Positions 58,243-64,000 of a stretch of DNA of 64,000 nt are shown here, piece after piece. The first letter of the stretch is position 1, and each line of letters starts with the position of its first letter. The position numbers and the translations under genes are program-made. The DNA lies in the NCBI RefSeq assembly GCF_048771995.1, contig NC_133026.1, positions 150,621,001 through 150,685,000 of the forward strand, read 5' to 3'. The notes beneath the pieces are model-generated. The model saw only the letters and a program-made list of their open reading frames with translations. It did no database searches and was not told the origin of the DNA. The stretch is from Taeniopygia guttata. Taxonomy: Eukaryota > Chordata > Aves > Passeriformes > Estrildidae.

Positions 58243-59489
58243 ACCAGGCAAGTCCAGGCTGTGTCAGGGCCCAACGTGGTGGCCTGAGAGAGGCCTGAAG
58301 AGCTGGATCTGGAGGCTGGTGGTCAGTGTCCCAAAGTCCAGATGGCAGCAAGCCCCCAGTGCTGTAGCCCACATGTTGGATCTGTTGGGGCAACCCTGAA
58401 AATCTGGTGCTGAAGCTCAGCAAGGGCATCTGCCAAGGGCTGTTTGTTGGGAGGAGTCATCCCAGCTAGGAAGGAATGTCTGAGTATCAAATGTAATAGT
58501 TTTCTTCTGAGAAATCACCCTCGTGTTCTGAGTGAGAAAAAATGGAGCAGGAGGTGTCCCTGTACAACTGTGGGGAAAGGGACCCCAAGTCTTATGGTCA
58601 GGATTGGGAAAATCTTGTGATGAAGCAGGAGGAGGTGACTCTTGGTGTCTCCTGAGCATTGGATGAGGTCCCATGTGAGGTGTTCTGAGCAGTTCTGGGC
58701 TTCCCACGTGTAAATGAAGTAGATTTAGTGAACTGACACCAGTTCAGGGCCAGAAAGATTCTAAAGGGCCTGGAGGATCTTTCCCAGAGCAGAAGCTGTG
58801 AGAGCTGAGACTCCCAGGGACAAGGCTGGACAGGGGTGTGTCATCAGTGTGTGCAAATTCCAGATTGCAGAGAAGGAAGTCGAGGGAGGCCAGCTGTTCT
58901 CAGCAATGCACACGTGCAGGACAAGAGGGCAAGGACACAAGTGAAAACAGATGGAATTCCCCGGGAAAGGCAGAAAAGCCTTTTTTAGTACAAGGTTTGT
59001 CCTAGAGTAAAAGAGGTGGTCAAGTTATGTTCTGGGCGAGCCAACTCAGAACTGTCCAAGGTCCTGGAAATCTGGTTATTTGCTGACTATGACAGAGCAG
59101 AAGCGAATGAAGCAACTGCACTCCAGAGTTCTTGCCTAATTGGATGATGTTGTTCCTATTTTTTGGGGAGGGTTATGGAGTCCTGCTAGGAAGAGAGTTT
59201 GTCAAGTGTGTACTGGCACAGAGAGACCTGGAGAGAGCCATGAGCAAGAGAGATTTGTTGTGTCAAAGCCTTTGGTGTAGTAGGTGAAGGGTTTGTATCT
59301 CCCCTCAATCCCTGTTTACCATACCAGTCTTGAGTGTTACTGGTGATGATGTATTTTCTAAGCAAGGTTTGAGACATTTTCCATTCATTGCAATAGTCTC
59401 TTTATTCCTGGCATTGTGTAGGGAAAGGAGGTAAGACCACGGGAATTCAGAAAGATGAGGAGACATGTCAGGCTGTGATGCAGGAAATC
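58243..59489. repeat. Spacer 19, right part: long CR1-b and gene 20 flank
   Basis: About 58300-59100 is a longer CR1-b that keeps sequence lost from the core units: gtcagtgtcccaaagtccag, later 'agcagttctgggcttcccac', 'ccagaaagattctaaaggg', 'ctgttctcagcaatgcacac'. This anchors the identification of CR1-b. 59100-59489 is the 3' flank of gene 20, ending in an A-rich run after the polyadenylation signal. No gene. Confidence 0.65.
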
Positions 59490-59654
59490 TTTATTAAGTC
59501 AAAAAAGGGAAAAAAAAAAAAAAAGAGACAGGAGAAAGTATTTGAAAGGATCAGTCTGAGGTAGAAGTAGGGCAGCCATCAGCCGAGGTGCTTTGCTTGC
59601 AGGAGCTGTTGGCAGACCCCGAGCTGGTGGTATCAGGAGTGGTACTAAGGGTCC

Positions 59655-59993
59655 TCAGCAGTTGTAGCCATAGCCCCTTCTGCCATAGCAGCCCAGGCCT
59701 CCCAGCCCGTAGCCAAAGCCACGGCCGTAGCCAAGGCCGTAGCCAAAGCCACCAAATCCACCAGAGATGGGCTGTCCCTGCACACTGAGCTCAGCGCCCA
59801 CGGCAGCCGAGGAGGTGGATCCGACGGCGGTGTTCTGGGGGAAGGAGGTCATGATGGGTCCTGGCAGGGTGACCAGCACAGGGGAAGGGTTGATGATGAC
59901 GTGGGAATCCTGGCATTGCAGGGCACAGGGCTCGTTGCAGCTGTTGGCCAGCGGGGTGGGTCCGCAGGGTCGGCAGAGGGTGTTGCAGGCCAT
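59655..59993 (-). CDS. Feather beta-keratin gene 20 (112 aa, subfamily 2)
   Basis: Head [10 protein letters not shown], His32, Asn36, AELSVQ, tail [13 protein letters not shown] ending RRGYGYNC, stop TGA as in gene 18. Intron 60014-60191 (shortest in the window, 178 bp), donor context ACGAG|GTGAGC. Polyadenylation signal 59490-59495. Start fixed by the nearby acceptor; the frame closes just upstream. Confidence 0.96.
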   Translation of the reverse strand: MACNTLCRPCGPTPLANSCNEPCALQCQDSHVIINPSPVLVTLPGPIMTSFPQNTAVGSTSSAAVGAELSVQGQPISGGFGGFGYGLGYGRGFGYGLGGLGCYGRRGYGYNC

Positions 59994-60256
59994 GGGTGTG
60001 GTGTGGAGGGTACCTGGAAGAGAAAGGGGGATGAGGCAGGAGAGGGATTTCGGGGCTTGAGTGGCAGTGATGCAGGAGGGTGATGGAGTGTGGAGGCTGC
60101 TGTGGGGTGTGGGGAGGCATGAGGGCTGTTGAGCGTGCTGGCAGAGGGGTCAGGGAGGCAAGGGTTGGAAGGTCAGGGGCTTGAGGCTCACCTCGTTGTC
60201 TGCAGGAGGAGAAGGTGTCAGGAGAAGTGTGTGAGGGAGAGAGGCTCTGGGCCAGC

Positions 60257-60295
60257 TTTTATGCTGGTCCTGGAGGGGTGGGACAGCTTTGTCCC
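60257..60295 (-). promoter_or_regulatory. Keratin gene 20 core promoter
   Basis: CATAAAA at 60257-60263 and a perfect dyad at 60280-60295; distal core at about 60424-60440. Confidence 0.8.
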
Positions 60296-61287
60296 ATGGC
60301 CCTGGGGCAATTTTTAGGCAGCAGCTCTTGCCTGGCCCAGCCTTGTGAGTCATGATGTGGGAAGTGTTTTTCTTCCCACAGCTCTGCAATGCCATGTCCA
60401 GCCCTTCAGTCCATGTCCATCTGACCTTGGCGGCAGTTTTCAAGAGAGAGTTGGTATTTGGAAGGATTTAATTATTAAATGTTTTTAAGGGAGGACTGAA
60501 TAAGCAACCATAGCCCTGGAGAACTACAATGCAATCAGTGAGGTAATTTTGTGGCACTCGTGTGCTGTGGTTTGTCGGTGACTTGTGAAGACTGGGACTC
60601 TGTTCTGTGCCACTGGATGTCCATCAGACATTGTGCTGCATCCAAGAATGTTGAGGGAGCTGCTGATGTCCTGGGGAGGTCACTGCAGTGTAGCTTGGAA
60701 AGGTCACAGTGCCTGGGAGTGCAATGAAGGGAGAGCATCTGGAAAAGGAGAGGCTGTTCAGGCTGAACTTGTTCCAATGTTGTGGCCCTTTTGGAATTCT
60801 CAGTTGTACATGATAACGTACTCTGTCATTTAAGGTATATTCCTTGACCTCATTAAGAAACCCATTAAACAAACAAGAAATGGGTGCCCAGGCAGGTCTG
60901 TGACCTCAGTTGTCTTATTCCACATTAAGGTTGTATGGTTTCATAACTTGTGTCCTTTAAGGCTTAACATTGTGTTCCTGTGAGCAAACCCCAATAATTA
61001 CTAGCTCTGCTCAGCAACATCATCTTCCTTTCCCTGTCATGGTGCAGGTGTTTGTTTTTGGAATTCTGTTATTCCGTGTCCTCCTCTTGAGTCTGTGTCC
61101 ATCTGACCTTGGCGGCAGCTTTTAAATGCGATTATTAGAGCTTAAAGACTGGTGTTGATGGTGCATGTCAGGGTGGGGTGAAGATGTTACCGAAGCTTGG
61201 GAGAGGTGGGGTGTCATCGCTGATGTCACCCTGTGATACTGGTGTGCTGTGATTTTTGTGTGTGTTGTGAAGAGGGGCCCCATTCCA
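60296..61287. repeat. Spacer 20, left part: duplicated upstream module
   Basis: First upstream block about 60405-60620. About 60790-61080 matches 56880-57180 (shared caataattacta, ctttaaggctta-type segments). A second block starts at about 61060 with an exact core (gaccttggcggcagctttt, about 61105-61123) and is cut at 61287 by a CR1. No gene. Confidence 0.6.
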
Positions 61288-62267
61288 CTGGCCAGTCATC
61301 AGTGGTGTCCCTCAGGGGTCTGTACTGGGACCAGTTCTATTTAATATTTTTATAGATGACATGGATGAGGCCATCGAGTCCTTCATTAGTAAATTTGCAG
61401 ACGAGACTAAGCTGAGAGCTTGTGTTGATCTGTTAGAAGGAAGGAGCGTTCTGCAGAGAGACTTAGATCAGTTGGCTAGATGGGCAGAGTCCAACAGAAT
61501 GAAGTTTAATAAGTCTAAGTGCTGAGTTCTACATTTTGGGCACAAAAATCCCCTACAAGGTTACAAGCTGGGGACGGTGTGGCTGGATAGTGTTCAGGCA
61601 GAAAGGGACCTAGGGGTGGTGGTCCACAGCCAGTTGAACATGAGCCAGGAATGTGCCTTGGTGGCCAAGAAGACTCGTGGCATCCTGGCCTGCCATTGTA
61701 TGACCAGCAGGAGCAGGGAGGTCATTCTCCCCCTGTACTCGGCGCTGGTGAGACCACATCTTGAGTGCTGTGTCCAGTTCTGGGCCTCTCAGTTTGGGAA
61801 GGATGTTGAGATGCTTGAGCACATCCAGAGGAGAGCAACAAGGTTGGTAAGAGGTTTGGAGCACAAGCCCTATGAGGAACGTTTGAAGGAACTGGGGTTG
61901 TTTAACCTGGAGAAGAAGAGTCTTAGAGGTGACCTTATTGCTCTCTGCAACTTCCTGAAGGGAGGTTGTAGACAGGTGGGGTCGGTCTCTTCCACCGGGC
62001 AGCAACTGGCAGAACAAGAGGACACAGTCACAAGCTAGGTCAGGGAAGGTTTAGGTTGGATATTAGGAAAAAACTTTTCACAGAAAGAATAATGAAGTAC
62101 TGGAATTGTCTTCCCAGGGAGGTGGTAGAACCACCATCTTAAAAAAAGACTGGACATGGCATTTGGTGCTAGTAGTCTAGTTGAGGTGTTAGGGCATAGA
62201 TTGGACTCGATGAACTTAGAGGTCTCTTCCAACCTCATTATTCTCCGTTTCTGTGAGTCTGTGATTC
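61288..62267 (+). mobile_element. CR1 LINE, 5'-truncated, best preserved copy
   Basis: Encodes the end of a CR1 reverse transcriptase: [19 protein letters not shown], then FADETKL where active elements have FADDTKL, then the C-terminal region (LVRPHLE...LGLFNLE) within an open run at 61577-62038. The 3' UTR follows, and the copy ends in a gtgagtctgtgattc-type terminus. It splits the second upstream module: the left flank ends ccccattcc and the right flank resumes cctgccagcc. Lacks the 5' two thirds and the intact catalytic pair, so inactive. Youngest-looking CR1 here. Confidence 0.88.
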
Positions 62268-62554
62268 CCTGCCAGCCATGTCAGGCTGGTCTGGGCTTTG
62301 CAGCTGCTCTGGGGCTGAGGGGCTGCTCCTTCCAGTGCATTCCTGCCTGCCTTGGCTCCATCTCTCCTGCCCGGTCTGTATGCCAGGCTGTGGGAACCCA
62401 GGACATCCCTCTGGCTGCCCTGGCTGTCTCAAGACCCTGGCAGGGGGCTCGGAGACCTTGGCATAAAGTCAAAAACACCTGTGGCTTTGATTTTAGCCCG
62501 TGGAAAAACTGCCAACTTTGTATAAGGAATTACAAGACACAAGAGTTTGAGTAG
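62268..62554. repeat. Remainder of second upstream module
   Basis: Continuation of the block interrupted by the CR1 (gtctgggctttgcagctg and following). 62460-62554 is unassigned. No gene. Confidence 0.5.
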
Positions 62555-62885
62555 TGTGGTAGTTGAATTAACACAGGGTGAAAAAGTAGAATTTTAGGAT
62601 TTTAAAATAAGGGATTCAAGGGAACAAGATGGAGGGATTTGGGCATGTCCTGACCTTCTTCTCACCCTCCATGTCTTGCTATGATGGTGACACTTTTCTA
62701 TTTGTTTAAGGTAGAGACACACTGTCCAAAATAAATGATAGATATTGGCACGTTATTGTAAACATGGTACACATAGCTTTTAGTATAAAATGGTAACACC
62801 ACCCCAAGTGGGGGGTGGGGGGGGGAGTCTGTCACAGACTGACCTGCTAGACAGACCGCAGCTCCTTGAGAAAGCACGTTATAGG
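62555..62885 (+). mobile_element. LTR-like ERV relic
   Basis: Begins TGTGGTAGTTG, has a TATA-like agtataaaatgg near 62782, a G-rich run at about 62805-62826, and a stretch (tgtcacagactgacctgc) that I associate with avian ERV LTRs. The right limit is approximate because CR1-a sequence resumes at about 62886. Looks incomplete; family uncertain. Confidence 0.5.
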
Positions 62886-63809
62886 TAAGAGAAAATAATT
62901 TTCAGAAGAAGAGGATTGACCTTATTGCTCTCTGGAATTGTCTGAATGGAAATTTTTTAACGCCAGTCTTGTCTCCCTTTCACCAAGCTATGGAGAAGAG
63001 GGAATGAACTCAAGTTTCCCTCGTGGAGGTTTAGTTTCCTAATAGGGAAATTTAATTCATGAAAATGCAGGACAACCAACATACTGAAATGGCTGGGCAA
63101 TCTGCCATAGAGGAGAGGCTGGGAGAGCTGTGACTTCCAGGAGACAAGGATGGACAGCGGGGTGTCACCAATGTATGAAAATCCCTGAGGGCAGGGAATG
63201 AAATCACGGGAGTCCATTTATTCACAGTAGTGCAGCCAGTTAGGAAAAGAGAGCAAGGTCACAAGTGAAAACAGATGGAATTCCATGGGCAAAGAAGGGA
63301 AGAATTTTTCAGTGTGAGGGTGGACAGAGCGCAGAAGACGTGGTGGAGTCCCTGTCCTGGGAGAGGCAAACCTGAACTGTCCACTGGAAATCCTGCACTT
63401 GTTAGTCTTTCTTGAGCAGAGGGGAATTAAACACTTGCATCCCAGAGTTCCTGCTCAAGTGGATGATTTTGTGACTCTGCTGAGAGGGTTCAAGAATGTT
63501 GTTGGGAAGAGAGTTTGCCAAGTGTGTGCTGGCATGGAGTCACCCTACCAGAGCTGTGCTCAGGAGACCATTAATGTGTCAAAAGTATAGCAGGTGATGG
63601 ACTTGTGCCAGGTTCTGGAAGGTCTTCCCAATCCCGTGCCTCCTGTGCCAGTCTTGGATGTTAATGGTGGTGACATATTTACTAAGAAATGTGTTGTGCC
63701 CCTTTTCCATTGACCCCAATGCCCTGTCTGACACCGTGTGAGGTGAGGATGTGAGCCCATCAGAATTTACAAAGATGAGGAGACATGTCAGGCTCTGATG
63801 CAGGAAAAC
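62886..63809. repeat. Spacer 20, right part: clear CR1-a/CR1-b
   Basis: 62886 to about 63060 is CR1-a in its most legible form (gaccttattgctctctgga, ggaggtttagtttcctaata). About 63090-63420 is CR1-b (gagaggctgggagagctgtg, cagtgtgagggtgga, gtggtggagtccctgtcctg, cttgagcagagggg). 63420-63809 is the 3' flank of the edge gene. No gene. Confidence 0.65.
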
Positions 63810-63941
63810 TTTATTGAGACAAAAGAATTAAAAGGCAGGAGAAAGAAGTAGAACTGATCCAGTGTGAAGTGCAAGTAGAAAGACCATCAGCTGAGGTGCT
63901 TTGCTTGCAGGAGGTGTTGCCACAGTACCAAGGTGGTGCTT

Positions 63942-64000
63942 TTAGCAGGTGTAGCAGCCCCTCCTGCCATAGCAGCCCAGGCCTCCCAGCCCATAGCCAA
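63942..64000 (-). CDS. Feather beta-keratin gene 21, C-terminal end only
   Basis: The last 18 codons and stop (TAA) of another keratin, cut by the window edge: [18 protein letters not shown]. The CYTC ending is unlike RRGGYIC or RRGYGYNC, so it may represent a third tail type. Polyadenylation signal 63810-63815. Confidence 0.85.
   Translation of the reverse strand, partial: GYGLGGLGCYGRRGCYTC

Noticed and set aside
62805-62826. G-rich run that could form a quadruplex
   Set aside because: It falls inside an LTR-like relic, is single, and has no link to a gene start.
1-64000. CRISPR array, bacterial operon, tRNA or rRNA genes
   Set aside because: The regular repeats are 3.1-kb keratin units, not short repeats with spacers; I saw no tRNA or rRNA signature, and the splice sites, TATA boxes and LINEs show a vertebrate genome.

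Overview
The window is a bird genome fragment, most likely from a passerine or close relative. It lies inside a tandem array of feather-type beta-keratin (corneous beta-protein) genes, all on the minus strand. The lineage call rests on the keratins (N-terminal MACNT, the [12 protein letters not shown] block, a [12 protein letters not shown] beta core, a Gly/Tyr/Leu tail ending in Cys), on CR1 LINEs in every spacer, and on several avian-looking LTR relics. I count 20 intact keratin reading frames (102-112 codons), one more running off the right edge, and one array unit from which the gene has been deleted.

Every gene has the classic avian layout. Reading the minus strand: a TATA-like box (usually CATAAAA), a short non-coding exon 1 of about 40 nt, one 178-200 bp intron in the 5' UTR, then an exon holding the whole CDS, and an AATAAA about 150 bp past the stop. 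The repeat unit is about 3.1 kb. Between genes (plus-strand order) each spacer carries the distal promoter block, a decayed CR1 3' end (CR1-a), a GC-rich stretch, a second decayed and internally deleted CR1 piece (CR1-b), and a keratin 3' flank with a poly-T tract. The CR1 fossils have therefore been amplified together with the keratin genes.

Region 0-49 kb is a homogenised core of 16 genes of one subfamily ([11 protein letters not shown]... ending RRGGYIC, 102-105 aa). It contains two adjacent copies of a 9.29 kb three-gene block (about 2.9-12.2 and 12.2-21.5 kb) that look identical apart from one T in a poly-T tract. It also contains a 3,096-bp one-gene duplication (41.4-47.6 kb) with a diverged middle, and a unit at 47.5-48.5 kb whose keratin gene and promoter were removed by a junction at GGCC.

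Region 49-64 kb is older and more diverged. Genes 18-20 belong to a second subfamily (MACNTLC[R/Q]PC..., 112 aa). Spacers are longer (3.5-4.2 kb), hold solo-LTR-like relics and extra CR1 copies, and three of them carry a second copy of the distal promoter block. Despite this, roughly codons 12-65 of the CDS are nearly identical at nucleotide level between the two subfamilies, which points to gene conversion or very strong constraint on that stretch. The gene products would co-assemble as filament protein in feather corneocytes. No other protein-coding host gene is visible.
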